From Strongylocentrotus droebachiensis (Eukaryota; Echinodermata; Echinoidea; Camarodonta; Strongylocentrotidae), in assembly GCA_035222895.1 (NCBI GenBank), contig JAVYIG010002087.1:208481-272480 (forward strand): DNA of 64,000 nt, in the 5' to 3' direction. The position numbers and the translations under genes are program-made. The notes under the pieces are model-generated. The model was not told where the DNA came from and made no database searches. It saw only the letters and a program-made list of their open reading frames with translations. Shown here piece by piece: positions 1 through 13,535 of the stretch (within the stretch, counting starts at the first letter, position 1; each line of letters begins with the position of its first letter).

Positions 1-2
1 AA

Positions 3-1572
3 GAAGATGAAGGAGAAGAAGAAGGCATCCATCAATCAACTATACCTCATGATGCACACAAACATGTCCACTGGGTAGACCAGGACCAAAGTCTAGCCCT
101 AGATCTTGATCAAGAGGATGATGATGAGGAAGAGGAAGATGAGATGGAGGAGCAGAAGTCGATGTCTGTCATTCGTTTTTCACACACAAAAGTATCCAAG
201 GAGGTATGATGGTATACTTTTCATGATGCATATTGCAGCTGTAGTTGGACAAAATTTTTAATGTTTCTTACATGAGACTTAAGAGTCATTCCACATTATT
301 ATTGTAAAACCTTTTTTGTGGCCTGACATTAACGTAAATTATATTAGGGCATTTCTTCTTTTTAAGCAACAAACTTTTGGAAAAATTTAAAACATGTAGC
401 GGTATTGTGATTCAATTATTTGGCATCATGAAAATATCATGAATCTGGACTATGTGTGAAATTTGAACAGTTAAATGCACATGAGAGTTTTTATGATTAA
501 CATTTTAAAGAAACAGATTTTGAATTAGACTGCAGACTTGTGCCTTTGGAAATGGGAAATATTCCCTCCCTCTGTGTCTCCTTTTTAATGTCTTGAGTGA
601 AACATGCATTGTAGTACTAAGAGATATATGCTCTTTGTTCCTTGCCATTTTCAGGAACACCCCTCTGAAGAACAAGAGAAAGACATATCCCCAAGGTCAC
701 CTGCAGACATTTATGAACTATATCAGACCAGAAGCAGGGATGTAGATACAAGCAATGCAGAAGTGGAGGGACAGCCCAAGTCTATATTGAAGCATTCAGA
801 CGTCCATCAACCAGTCTACAGCCCAGTCATGAGACAAGCAGAGGAAAAGAGACAACCTTTACCAGCTCCAGTTTCTGTAAGTTTCCTTCTTAAATATCCT
901 TCTCTGTCTTTTCTAGCATACATGTATGGACAAATTTTCTTCTGTATACTTTTTAACATCTCGGTATACTATAAAAATACCTAATATTCAAGTTTTCAAG
1001 CATGTTGCAGCTGTAGAATTTTACTGTAAAGTATTTTATGATAAATTTCTTTCTCTGAAACCCTCTTTCCTCCTGATTTGTGGGAATTTCTAGCACATTG
1101 CGTTTGACTATTTTAGTACCCTCCTCCACGTGAGATTGTTGCACATGAGATCAGGAGATTCACAAAGAACCTGGTGTGAGCAAACTGCAATGCATCAGAA
1201 ACCTTCATAAAGCTGCATTGTCATTCTTTAATTGTTTTATTTTATCTTTGATTTTCAAAATTATCTGAAATTTAGACTTACGAGTGCAAGACAGAAATTG
1301 TGAAGAAATTAACTTGTATACAAGTATTTAGTAGGATCATAATTATCCTCCACGGTCCATGTTATATTGTGCCCTTCTAGTCCTTTCTCAGAATCTGCTC
1401 AGAATGTGGCTTGAAAAACGTCATTGATTCTGTATCTCATTTACAGGCTTTCACAGGGAGCATTGTTGAGCACAGCAACTCTTCTCAACCCCTCATCCCA
1501 GAACCAACAGATCAAGGTCAGGGATCAAAGAGAGTGTCGAAGTTCAAAGCAGCAAGACAGGGAAGGAGGTGA
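3..1572 (+). CDS. URI1: URI1-like unconventional prefoldin RPB5 interactor, C-terminal part (3 exons)
   Basis: The gene enters from the left edge, so only the C-terminal part is present. Exons are 3-203, 655-876 and 1447-1572; all junctions are phase 0 with donors gtatga and gtaagt, and TGA closes the frame at 1570-1572. The three exons encode 67, 74 and 41 residues. The first is an acidic Glu/Asp-rich stretch followed by VIRFSHTKVSKE. The second carries PKSILKHSD, and the last ends with AFTGSIVEHS and then KRVSKFKAARQGRR. An acidic tract, an SILK-type motif and a terminal VSKFKAAR motif in this order are, to my knowledge, the signature of URI1, a prefoldin-like scaffold of the R2TP/prefoldin-like complex that binds RNA polymerase subunit RPB5 and PP1. 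The prefoldin domain itself would lie upstream, outside the window. The identification rests on remembered motifs, not an alignment. Confidence 0.78.
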
Positions 1573-2206
1573 CAAAGCTTTCTTAGGATGGATTACGAAT
1601 TGTGCCTCAAAGGATGATAAAACAGAGCTTTTGCACCAGAATTTGGAGAAAAAAAGTGAGATAGTCAAAGTTCATATGTCAGAGTTCAAAGCATCAGGAC
1701 AGTGCAGGAGGTGGCGGGTACTCTGATTATCTGCCTTTCAAGATGAACAATCAATTGTGCCAAAAGAGAGATGAAACAGAGCCTGTTAAAACCATATTTC
1801 AACAAAAAGGATGAAGGGATTTAACTGGAATACTGTGATGGATGATAAACATTGATAAACAACAACAGTATCACTTCACTTCGTATTTGGTCTGATCCAA
1901 GCTCCATTCGTACTGTAGTCAACTCCCGGCTGGGTACAGTCATCATTTATATTTGAATCTCAGATTTAAATTCTAGATTTAATTAGTACAGTATTTGACA
2001 TGCTCTAAAAACAAACCCCACTTGATCATGCAGTCTTAAAGCTTTGTCTTAATGAAATATTGGATGAAATGGTATCTTAGAGCATGCAAAGTGAATCTTT
2101 ATGCATTTTCTGTGCTACAATGCAAAGAAAATGTCTTGGGCTGTCTGAGCAAGGATGTTCTAGGAATATGAAACACACTTTGTTGTTAAAGCATTATCAT
2201 AATAAA
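1573..2206 (+). other. Probable 3' UTR of the URI1-like gene
   Basis: AT-rich sequence without a conserved reading frame follows the stop codon. The first good poly(A) signal on the plus strand is AATAAA at 2201-2206. The exact cleavage site cannot be seen from sequence alone. Confidence 0.45.
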
Positions 2207-4097
2207 TTCACTTGATTGCACATAAATTACGGTTGATAATGATAGGGATTCATTCTTTTGGGCAGTTCCATGCAATGTGGCGTGGTGTGCCTTCAAGTTT
2301 TTATCCATTTATTTAATTGAAAATTTCTTGTCGTGACCATCGACTTCTGTGAACAAAACCAGAAAGAACCATTAGAAGTTGGTCATTTAAAGAGTTGTTC
2401 ATTTTTAGATGATTTAATAGATATAAGATATGTGTCGCATGAAACGTTCTTTTGCAGAGTACAGGGAATTCCTGCGACTATGGAATAGGTAAATATCTAG
2501 GACAATGCAAAGTGTTTAGCATTAACAGTTGATTGGAAAATAATTATATTTTTATGTTTTTCATATTAAAATGATACGAAAATCATCAAATTTATAGTGT
2601 ATGGCTGTATGCATTGATTAATCATTGTTGTGTTCATTACAAGTGGTATTTTTAGTCGGTTAAAGAATACAGATGCCAAGTAAAGTACTAAAAACGTGGA
2701 AGGATCAACAACAAAAAATTCAAGTTTATTTTAAGCAAAACTAAAAGGCAGAATTTGTTTGAGAATGGCGCTTGATTGCATGATAATTCATGATGAGCAC
2801 ACAATCCAATTTAGTTTAACTGTATACAGTATGTACAAACAAAAATCATTGGATTTTTACATTAAAATGTACTTAAAAACTAAATGTAAAACAAAGCAGA
2901 CTTTGGTAAGAAAGAAAGAAGAAACAGATGTTTTATTAATATAAAAGATCATTTGATTTTATTTCATTGTTACAAGACTCCTCTTATGAAAGGATAACAG
3001 AATACACAACACATATTTCATATTTGCTACTTGAAGTAACTCAGACAGATCTCCTAGTTTGTATTCTAATGACAAAGAAGTGAATTATTTGTTGTCCATA
3101 CAATGATTCATTGGCATGCAGATTATACATGAAATCACACTTTGGCTTTATTTCAATTGAAAAGGAAAACTACTAATAATGAATTTCCACAAGGCACTAC
3201 ATGCTGTGCAAATAGGCATCCTCCCTTATTGCTAACGCAGAATAATCAATCCTAAATCTTTTAAAAATCAAAAAATGTTGGTGCAAGTTCACACAATAAA
3301 TGTTATAACATTAGAAAAAAATGTGGTAAATTGACCCTGAAATGTGTACCAAGCTAAGTAATATTCATGATCCTGAACTTGGGTAAATCTCACCGATTTA
3401 GAAACTTTATCAAGGTTCATGATTTGTCCAGTACTTATGAACATGAGTGCACTGGCGATGGTTGTCCAACATAGAAATACTGAGAATGGTTTAACATGGT
3501 AATATTGATAAAGGTTGTCCAATATGGAAAAAATACAAATCTGTCCTCAAATCATCTTTCTCTACCCACAATCTCAATATGGGGAACCAAATAACACAGG
3601 CAGTGAGTCTGTCGAATCATATCCATAATGTATATTTTTTCACTATTCAACATTTCTCATAAAAATGATGTTTTTACGGTTTACCTTCAGAGTAACTGAC
3701 CTGAATACCTTAGCACATAAACCAAAGTAAATAATGCCCATACTTTCTTTCTCCATTGCTTCTTTCGTTAGTAAAGTCAACATCAGAAATTATACCATTG
3801 CATTTTTATAAATTTGAAGAAAAAAATTCAGATTGGAGCATACACCTAACTACTATAATGCTTCACACTTTCTTTACATCAAAAAGGTTATTACACAAAC
3901 GTCACAGGTATACACAATTAAGCATTAGACATTCCTGAGTATGCTCAATAATAAGAAAGTAGACATAATGCTTCAGAATATTCCATTAAAGGCAGTAAGT
4001 TCCTTTTGCAGACTTGTGAATACTCCATAAAACTTGGCGAGTATTTAAAATGTATCCTTCAGATATTCTGTGTGAAATTTTACAGTCAATGGTTTTG
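2207..4097. other. Intergenic, no gene seen
   Basis: About 1.9 kb of AT-rich DNA between the URI1-like gene and a small mobile element. The few open frames here are 60-77 codons, have no recognisable motif and are not bounded by matching splice sites. Confidence 0.5.
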
Positions 4098-4501
4098 CAG
4101 AGCTGCCAACTAGTACGGATTTCCCGTAATTGGTACGGAAATTAACGACCATTACGGAATGTTGTCTCAAATTACGGATTTAAAAAAAAAAAAAAAAAAA
4201 AGATTTTTTTATTTTTTTTATTATTTTTTTTTAATGAATTAAATATGATTTATCGTAGCGAGTGCTGTGAATAGGAGCCATTTTTCATGATAAACTGTGT
4301 TGTGATGACCTGAAATTCAATACTTAACATCTTTGTGTGAGTAAAATCACCAAAAATTTCAGATAATCATGCGTCCGCGCAGTGTTGGCGTGTCGTTTTT
4401 TTAGATTCATAGCGCCGCATAAGAAATTACTGATTTATACCCCAAATTACTGATTTTGAGCCTTGTGATTACTGATTTTCTGTTCTGGAGGTTGGCAGCT
4501 C
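4098..4501. mobile_element. Non-autonomous hAT-like element (MITE), about 404 bp
   Basis: The ends are inverted: CAGAGCTGCCAAC at the left and GTTGGCAGCTC(TG) at the right. The insertion is flanked by a perfect 8-bp direct repeat TGGTTTTG (4090-4097 and 4502-4509), the target-duplication length of hAT transposons. The interior is AT-rich with sub-terminal repeats of an ATTACGGATTT / AAATTACTGATTT type, and has no coding capacity. The right terminal repeat overlaps the target duplication by two bases, so the border is uncertain by that much. Confidence 0.7.
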
Positions 4502-5526
4502 TGGTTTTGGCGCTGTTTTCATATTGTAGCTAATCTCAAATCAACAGATATAATGGTCTATTTATTTTGAATTACTGACAAATATTTTTCGAGTCTAGAA
4601 AATAAATATCTGGAATTAAACATTCAAAAATGTATCCGTTGAAAAACAGCTTCCAATGTTTTCTTCATATGGAGGATGATTCCTAACAATAGACCTCTTC
4701 AATATATCAGTGGAACAGGTTTTTAGATCTGAAGAAGGGACAAACCATCTTTAAATTTAGCAATTTAAATGCTTTATGAATGAGCTGTAGGTCATGCCTT
4801 TGTTTAGCTGCAAGTATTACTATTGCTGTGTCGCCAAACATACATGTATCACAATTAAGATTTAATGATGTAAGGTTTCAGCGCTCCTATCAATACAAAC
4901 ACGGTTGCATCAAAAAGTATATCATCTCAACTTACATACATGTACACATTTTGAATTTTTATTGAAAAGATAATGCATCTTTGTCCAATTTTATCTTGAC
5001 TTGTATCACTAGAGCAATTGAAACACTCAAATTACTAAGAATAATAATAGTACAGGTGTGTCATTTTTATCATTTTTATGGAATTTAAAACTAAAAAGAT
5101 GGACTATATATATTCACTTTCTTTTCTTAGCATAAGAAATTCAAGCTTTGCTTTCCGAATTCCCATGTCTTGAATTCATCTGTTGCAGGGAAAACCTGTA
5201 ATGGCCTGTCAGCTGGAAACAAAATATGAGAGACATTTACCTTATGTCTAGTCTAATTGGATAAGTAGAATGTGGACCATCAAGTACAGTGCACAAGTTT
5301 AAAAAACATACAAAAAAGGTTAGTTTGCCTTCTTGCTTGCTCTACTCTACATCAAGTCAAGAGTAAACAAAACATTTATCATTAAAAAATAGAAAACCAC
5401 ATAAGAAGTTTAGAAAGTGGCAATCTGAATTCAGACCCTTGGGGAAATCACCAAAAAATCAGAAAAAAAAAAAATAATGAAGCCTGCAAACTGCTTGGTT
5501 TGGGGCCATTTCAAAGTAATGATTCA
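4502..5526. other. Intergenic, 3' flank of the PEBP gene
   Basis: Low-complexity AT-rich DNA between the hAT-like element and the stop codon of the PEBP gene on the minus strand. The part next to 5527 should be the 3' UTR of that gene. I see nothing else in it. Confidence 0.4.
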
Positions 5527-7623
5527 CTATGCAATCTCCTTATAAAGTTGTGTGCAGTAGTCGTCCCATTCGGCCTGATAGAAGTTCCCTGCCACAGGGT
5601 TGCCTAGGTTATACTTGGCAACAAACTCCCTTGTCTTGGTTGCGCCCCGATCTTTGGTGGTTCTTTGTAGCACTGGATCCTGCAGCTGGAGCTCACCTGA
5701 TTGCTTGTACACTAGCAACACATAGCGATGTAAACCTGCATACAAAGAGAGCAGGTGCTTAAACGACATCGTATTATTTGATATATTAATATTTTTAAAT
5801 GTCCACAATATGGCAGCCTCCTATGTTGGCCCGTAAACCTGGTGCATGTTGAGTCTTAGTTGATCACTTAGAATGGGAAATGGCTTGGGGAGGGGGTTGG
5901 GGTCACTCTTTTACATAATGAACATGTCCTGCACAGAGTATAATCTTGATTTCCTGGATTTCCTTGAGATGTGAAAACCCTATGCTCCACTTTCTAGGAA
6001 GTTTTATGTAGACTAAAATATGAGAAACCTCATAATTTGTGCATGTGTATAACCTATTACAGCCTATGTTTAAACAGAGAGGTGTCTGAACATTGGGAAA
6101 TCCGAACAAAAGTGAAGACCAAAGGTCTTAACCAGGGTACCTAAGACTGTCCTATTAGAGGAACATGGTAATGAGGATTAATGCCTTAAAGAGACAGTTG
6201 AGTTCTGGGAAGAGGTGAAAAATATTTTGTGAGCGTTATCATTGTATTATGCAAGTGTGGAAGAACATCAGATAAAAAAATGTTCCCTGAAAAGCATGGC
6301 TCTTCAAATGTATAAATATTCTAAATATGACATGTAACATCATCAAAATCAGGACAGATTTTTATGCCACATTTTCGTCTAGTCCCATATACATCTTTCT
6401 GTGTACAGTGCTTGTAACTTTACTAAGACTGGGCCAAATTTCATATCATTTTGATGATTCCAGAACCTTCCAGTACACACCAACATCAATCTTTTCTGAT
6501 TGATTCCACAACGTTTCTTTCACAATGCAATCGCTTGACCAGAACTCAACTTCATCTTTAATTACTGATATGCAACAGCATATCAACTTGGTTTTGAACC
6601 ACAGAACCTTCAGGTATGAGACCACTGCTCTAACACTTACCCATCACTATTAAAATAAATTACAAAAAAATTACTTGATGCTTGAAGCAAGAACAAATGC
6701 TCTGTACCATCTCTTTGGAACCCCCGTGATATCATACCTGTGTCTTTGGGAGGTCCTGAGCCAATGTATGGAGCATACACAAGACCCTTGCTGACGTCTG
6801 TTCCAGGGACGTTGACCACAACCCAATGCCTCCACTCACGGAACTTGGGATCCGCACGGCTCGGAGCATCTGGATCTGTCATCAACACTGTGTAAAGAGC
6901 GCCCTCTTCAGTAGGCCATGTCATTGTTGGTGCATCCTTCACCTAATAAACACAACAAAATAGCAGCATACAATATTCATTCCTATAATAAATCCTGTTA
7001 TTAAAACAAATTCAATATTTATTTAATCAAAATATTTCCCTGTAAATAATCAACATGTCCATATACTGACTATTTCCCTCACATTTTGGGATTAAATGCT
7101 GAATTCTCTTTATAGCCCTATTCCAAAAATGTTGTCTCTAACTGCATTGTCACCTGCGTGTTTTTGTAAGGTAAAATTATTTTATTGAATTAAATACTAT
7201 GATATGATTATATATGTATTCTAACTTTTGTTAATAATATATATGTACCTAGTTTGTATTATGTATTATGTTGAAAAATGCAGAAATCAAATCAAACAAA
7301 AAAACATTCCAACAATAAAATACATTAAAACAAAAGACACTGAAGAAATCTCACTATGACTTTGGCAAATTGAAAAAGAGCTCCATAGTATTAAACAAAA
7401 CATTCAACATTAGTGATGTTTAGGCAGAAAAGAAGATTCCTCAATAAAACATAGCAGACTTGTTCTAAAATAAAACATCCAACTCTTTACTTACAACCGT
7501 AGGAGTGAGAACATTTCCTAGATTAGCCTCCACCCCTGACGCCCATGTGACTGTTGCTATGGTAGCAGGTTCCTGATCAACAACGTCTGGTACAACTCCA
7601 TGCTCACTGAACTTACTGGCCAT
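5527..7623 (-). CDS. Phosphatidylethanolamine-binding protein (PEBP/RKIP family)
   Basis: Three coding exons on the minus strand: 7495-7623 (ATG at 7623), 6738-6942 and 5527-5735 (stop TAG at 5527-5529). Frame is kept with junction phases 0 and 1. The product is about 180 residues, close to the usual ~187 of animal PEBP1. Diagnostic motifs are visible: DPDAPSR at about residues 66-72, the HWVVVNVPG strand just after it, and [20 protein letters not shown] at about 104-123, split by the second intron. These form the anion/phospholipid-headgroup pocket of the family, which acts in the cytosol, binds phosphatidylethanolamine and inhibits Raf-MEK signalling in vertebrates. The N-terminus begins [16 protein letters not shown] and has no signal peptide. 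The family is sure; which paralogue cannot be said. Confidence 0.93.
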
Positions 7624-8015
7624 GGTCTACCAGTAAAAGAATAGACAAAGAATTTATCAATAATAACAAATGAATAATTGCAACAATTCAAAATGCGAAC
7701 CAATATATCTTCTAGAAAATGTATTCTTCTGGACAACATCGCAGCTAGCTACATCTTAATTAACCAATTACAGATGGTAGAGCGGAGGAGGGCAGTGCAG
7801 CATCTCACAATACTTTCATTTATTTTTGTACATACCTCAAGGTTCGTTGACAACCCACTGACAGATGCATCATATAATTTTGATGGGATGTCAGTGAATT
7901 TAGACATAATATGTCAGCTATACAGTTCACTAATGGTTTCCTGCACATGTGATATTTACAGGGTAATAAATTATTGCAAATTTGTTGGACAAGCTCACAC
8001 TAAAACTTAATTTGG

Positions 8016-8065
8016 TAGATCTACAGGCCTGCCTGACGCCCGCCGGTTTCAGGCGGGCAGATCTA
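8016..8065. repeat. Small imperfect palindrome
   Basis: TAGATCT ... GCCTGA at the left is mirrored by TCAGGC ... AGATCTA at the right, with a CCCGCC / GGCGGG stem inside. It is GC-rich compared with its surroundings and lies in the 5' (non-coding) intron of the PEBP gene. It could be a short foldback repeat. Confidence 0.5.
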
Positions 8066-8240
8066 TCGAACTTACTAAACCTACCGGTATGCACTCTGTC
8101 CTTTTCATATTTAAGGAAGATGTTCCACAGAAGCTACATCTGACTTCACAGTCTTGTGGAGGAGAGCGTGAAAAGTCAAAACATTTTTTTTTTAAATCCT
8201 CAAGAAGACAGCTAGACGTCTAGTAATATATGGCCTACTG

Positions 8241-8370
8241 AACAGCTGAGCTTGTGCCCTCTAGTCTTAGACTTTACATTAGAGTTAGACCGAAAGCTTC
8301 AGCGCTCAGTGTCTGATAAATTATATTGATGGTTGTTCCGCTGAGACTACGTCTTGCTCCACGTACTAAC
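8241..8370 (-). repeat. Dispersed repeat related to 23951-24055
   Basis: Read on the minus strand, two blocks, AGACGTAGTCTCAG(C/T)GGAA followed by CAACC, and CTGAAGCTTTCGGTCTA, recur in the same order near 23980-24040 on the plus strand. The spacing between the blocks differs, as expected for diverged copies of one repeat family. Confidence 0.55.
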
Positions 8371-8738
8371 CGCCTCCTTAACATTGGGAAGGTTGAAAAA
8401 TGTCAGTTTTATTTAATTAAGAATTCCCCATACCAGACCCTAGACCTAGCTAAGAATCAGACACGCAGTACCGTCTGAATGTTGATACAGCCACACTATG
8501 CTATAGCATGCATTGCCACCATGCATGCATGTACCACCTCGTCCGACACATCATGAGACCCTGACACCGGGCCACCCAGGCGCGCATGGGCGTCTGATAA
8601 TGGGTAGGATCGGAGTACTACTAGGACTAGACTATATTTATGCACCACCATCAGCGAATATATATTGACAGTAAAATGTAATGGGAGCTAGAGCTCACGC
8701 AGTTGATTAAAACAAAAAATGTTGTAGGAATCACTCAC

Positions 8739-8870
8739 TTAAGACTCTTGGAGAAATGACGGCACTGGTATCAGGGGTAACTCAACGTCGTTGGTAACAA
8801 AAGGAGTGAAAAGAAGTATGGCCGTTCATCTGCACCGTAAACAAACCAGTCAAACAAAACCATCCGGGTT
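8739..8870 (-). promoter_or_regulatory. Probable 5' UTR exon and promoter of the PEBP gene
   Basis: An acceptor (tag|ACC) lies three bases before the PEBP start codon, so an upstream non-coding exon is needed. A consensus donor gtgagt on the minus strand at 8733-8738 would end such an exon at 8739. The exon start and TSS are not resolved; the GC-richer DNA up to about 8880 is the likely promoter. Confidence 0.4.
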
Positions 8871-9223
8871 CTTTTCCCACGATAGGGGATTCCCCTAGCC
8901 TAGGTGCTCAGCGAGGATGAAAGGGAGGTTTGGGGTTTAGGCGCATTTTATAGTCAGTGGTTTGGTCGCATTTTATATTCAGTGGAATAAACATAGATGA
9001 TGGGAATACCGGTAGGTGGAATTGTGACCAAATATTTACAGATAGACATATGCCACTTTTCACTACTTGCTTGCTTGATAGCTATAGCATATAGCTATAA
9101 GTATACTTTTAAATGTGGACAATAAACTTAACGTAACATAAGCCTATACGCGTTTCTCTTTTAATTCAAATACATGCATGTGCATACTTTCCCTTCAATA
9201 TATATTTTACTTACATATTTAAA

Positions 9224-10336
9224 CAGTGGCGTAGCGTGGATTCTGTCATTAGGGGGGCATCAGTTTTTAGTCTACTGGATCAGCGTTTTCAACCCCTTTT
9301 CGGATTTGAAAAGTTTCGCGTCAAGCACGAATCCAAATTTCATCTAAAAGGATCCTATCCATCCCTTGTACATCAGGTATAGGCGAGCTCCCTGTATACA
9401 CGGACATCGGTTCATTTTTTGTTGGTGGGGGCCATGAATCTGAACTACTGCGAGCGAGAGAAGCGAGAAAAAAATTGCACTATTATCGTATAGCATAATT
9501 GTTTAGTCATCAATATAGATAAAATGTAAGATTATTATATTCGGTCATATCTCGTTGCCAGGAATCATCCTGAGTTATCAATTTTGTTAGAAGTGAAGCG
9601 AGCCAGGACAACAACGACACTGTATTGTATATATTTCAATTTAAAAAAAAAAGCAATAAAGAAGTTGAAATTCGGGCGCCATATCTAAATTTTGCGAGCG
9701 AGCGAAGTAAGCGAGAAAAACATACACTTGACTATTTCTGAAATGTTATTTCTTCATCAAAGTACCCAGCGAGATCTCTATTTAATTATATTTGGTCATC
9801 CTGCAGTTTCTGAAGCTGACATTATTCCAAAATATATTTTTGATATAACCAAAATACTCTCGCGGCACCGCGATTAAAAAACGCTATACAATAGGTGGTC
9901 GAAACTTGAGGGGGCAGATTGACTAGACTGGGATGGGATATAAAGTGGGATTTTTTTTATATTTTAAAGTGAAACGAACACACACCTTATACTCTCTCTC
10001 TGTTTCTTATCCCGTATGTCTCCTATATTTCACTTTTTTTCTTTCTTTCTTTTCTGCTGTACGTGACATCTAAGACGCAGATCGGATCCCAAAGCATTTT
10101 TTCGACATTCGTTTGATGCATCTCTTACAACAGATTACATTTAAGACTTATCATATTTTCCACTCGTTACTGATTCACATAATACGTGTATAATCTTTGA
10201 TGAGCGTTTTCAAGCAATCGATCTCCTTACATTATCTCACATAAATTTTTCTTTCCTTCGTCTCTCCCCTCTTTTTTTGCCATTTGATTCGGGGGGGGGG
10301 GGGACGAGACGTGACCCCCCTGTAGTTACGCCACTG
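9224..10336. mobile_element. Non-autonomous hAT-like element, about 1.1 kb
   Basis: Terminal inverted repeats CAGTGGCGTAGC (9224-9235) and GTTACGCCACTG (10325-10336) face each other. The flanks are TATTTAAA (9216-9223) and TATTCAAA (10337-10344), an 8-bp target duplication with one mismatch. This is the hAT arrangement. No transposase frame is present. The interior holds repeated GCGAGCGAG...AAGCGAGAAAA modules (about 9449, 9595 and 9693) and a G12 run near 10291. Confidence 0.75.
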
Positions 10337-10344
10337 TATTCAAA

Positions 10345-13300
10345 GGAACAATGTATGAAGACTGCATTCCATGTATTTTAGTTCATGCATTATTCCTATT
10401 CTCTCACTTCTTTTTTGCTCCCCTTTCCCCTCTCTATCCCTCTCTCCGTCATTCAATTTATAGGTTATTCAAATAGGATGTGTATCAATATTCGATCTTT
10501 ATTTCTCATTCTCAATTCTATAGACTCATTCATAAATAATAACATTCATTTAATTATCTGCAGTTCTGTCATCAAAAAAGCAGTTTTGTTGAATTTTCTA
10601 CTTTCAAAATCATTCCACATACTTCCATCTAAATAGGGGGTGGTAGCTTTATTAATCTTTCTTGAAACATCAGGACTCTGCTCACAAACACCCAATAAAG
10701 AAAACAAGTAAAATACCAAGTTTAGAAAATTTGGAATTTTTTTAATTGGATGAGTACAATATTGGGCAAAAATATGTTTGCACACATCTGTACATATCAA
10801 TGCATTACATAATGGAAAGAAAATGTCTAAATCTATTTCTACTCTCTACATCTATAAAATTCAAAAGAAAATTTGTCTATGGAAAGGAAATATCTATACA
10901 TTTTGTGAATTCCATGTTACCGTCAGTCACAAGCACAGATATTAATATATTTCTAAATAATAGGTTAATCGTCCAGCAAGAACTGGTATATCTTCTTCAT
11001 CACCCTGATACACACATAACATAAATACATGTACATGTATACCCCCATATAATAATAATAAACATACAAGACATGGCAGTAAGTATTATCTTATCTTAGC
11101 AAGTCTAAGGCATTTTAGTCCCATACATTACTTATGAGTTATGACTTATCAAAGATTTTAGAGCAAATAATGGTTAATGTTGGTGACCTTACTACAAGTT
11201 TAAATCACACTGAATATGAAGTAAAAACATTAATTTTGGTAGCCGTTGGGGCACAGTAAAAATATACCATGGACTTGCTCAAGAAAAAATTGTTTGTTTA
11301 TATGACCCTTTTAAAAAATATCAATAAGCACATTAATTGTGGTTACAAATAACAAAGCAATACATCTTCGAAATTCTTCCATGAATAGTTCTGCACACAT
11401 TTAGGCACTTAGGCAGTAAGTATACAATACATGACCACTGCAAAATGTATTGATTAAGGGATTCCTCAACAGTAAAACATCAATCAAAGAGTAACACAAG
11501 TAATGAATAACATATAAATACTGATAAACAGGGTGGATAGGGACAGCATCGTCTTTGAATCTTTTCCTCAGGGATTAACATTCTCTTCCACCCTCCCCCC
11601 ACTCACCCTGTTGTTAATTCAACCCAGTTTATGATAACCAATTATTTGTATGGATTGAGGCAGAAAATTCTTCTTGTTAATGACAAAGCCCCCTCACCAG
11701 TAACTGTTCTGTTTTTAGAAGTATAATCAATCTAACATACATGGTATAGTGCCCTTTAGAAATTCAAAATATGACAAATAATTTTATTTAAAAAAAAACA
11801 TGCAAGGTACCACATGTGAAGACTGAAGAAGCTCAAATAATCTTCATTTGCAAATGCAAATAAATCTCATTTGCATATAGATTCAAATATTTTCAAGAAT
11901 GTTTTGTATGCTTCCAAAATATATATCAGAAATGAATTCTTCTGGTACCGGTACTTAACTTTTTCAAATATTTCTACAAATTGTTCATTTTAGGGCTAAG
12001 AATATGAAGATGTGCAATAAAGAATTTACATTATTACTCACTCAAGGCATAAATACACTAATGGCAAGTCAATAAAACATGTTAAAAAATAAACCAAAAA
12101 ATGCATAACATATCAAGGAAGAAAACAAATAAGTACAGCTTGTGTGTTAAATTAGTACTAGTAAGTACACTATAATGACAGGGACAAAAATGAATGAACT
12201 CTTTACCTTTTATAAAAAATGGTGTTTAAAAAAATTAGCCACATGGTTATTGGAAACAAAATCATGTGGTGGCAATGGTATAGAAGTCACTTGACATCAC
12301 ACCTCTTTTGATGAAAACTTGTATTGTGGTGACAATAGAATTCATACAGAAAGGCCAACTTCTTTTCTTTCACGATTAGATGTTTTATTATGTATAATAA
12401 AACTTTCAAACTAACAAACTCACTCCATACTGACAATGTACATGACAAACTCTTGGCCATTTTGGGTAACATAAATCGTTGTTTGATTTCTTGTCAGTCT
12501 TGTGTTGGTCTTATGGATGAGACTGGGGTATAAACTGCAGCAATTTAATTCTGCTGCCCTGCCGAGAATGACATAATTTAGCTATAAATATTCAGAAAAG
12601 ATTGTGAAAAGGACCAAGGCTTGAAAGCAGGAATTTAACACAGTTTACAACATAACACGTTTACAGCATTTAACGATATGGATAGCTTTCAAAAGACATC
12701 AGCACTCACTGACCCCAGCATAAAGTCGTTGAAATCCTAAATATATGTACAAGCTATACAGAAATAGAATAGCCGACATAGTTACTCCGCTTTTAAGAGT
12801 GTCTGTGAAATTGAAGTAGTACATATTTAATGAAAGCATAGCACAACCATGAAATTGAAATCAAGCTTGGTTTTATACAAACTATGTGGTGCATAATGCA
12901 GTAGTAAATATCTACAGTGATATAATTCTTTTGAAACGGTTGAATATTTCCACATACAAGCACTATATTCCCCAATAATGTTATGAAAATTCTGCCATAT
13001 ATGTAGCTATAATATGAAGGTAATCAGAGGGCATGAAAATGTTAAAGCTTCAATCAAGCTGTAGGTAGATTCTCACACCTCTAAAAACATTTTTTCCATC
13101 AATCTTCCTTTCTTCCAAATTTGCCCCACATTATTTTTCTTGTAAGATACCACTTTACCTTCTATATTGGGAGTGGTGAGATGAGTTCAGTCCTCGTGTC
13201 ATATATACTTGCACAAAGGTCACAATCAACATGTTGAAATTCATACATGTATGTGGTGCAAGAAGAGTTACACAATGGTTTTAAGGCTTGCTCAAATACG

Positions 13301-13535
13301 ACGCGGCAAAACCGCGGCATTGACGTCAAGTGTAATACGCTTCACATTTTTGTATCTTATAACACACAGAGCTCAGTGAATAAGCCCAAGTTTTTGTTGC
13401 GTGCAGTTGCCATTTATTTACACCTTAAAAAACGCTGCTCGTCTTTCTTTGGGCGGTTTACCGTGCCACATCTCAACAAGCCTTTCTTAGCACAGGGAAA
13501 ATATACTAAAATAGTTTTTAAATTAAATCTGGACA
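10345..13535. other. Intergenic / 3' flank, no gene seen
   Basis: About 3.2 kb of AT-rich DNA downstream of the C19orf12-like gene. Open frames here are short (up to 92 codons in 10.3-13 kb) and show no domain motif. The stretch next to 13535 is presumably 3' UTR; it is locally GC-richer around 13300-13460 and includes a TTGACGTCAA palindrome near 13320. Confidence 0.45.
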
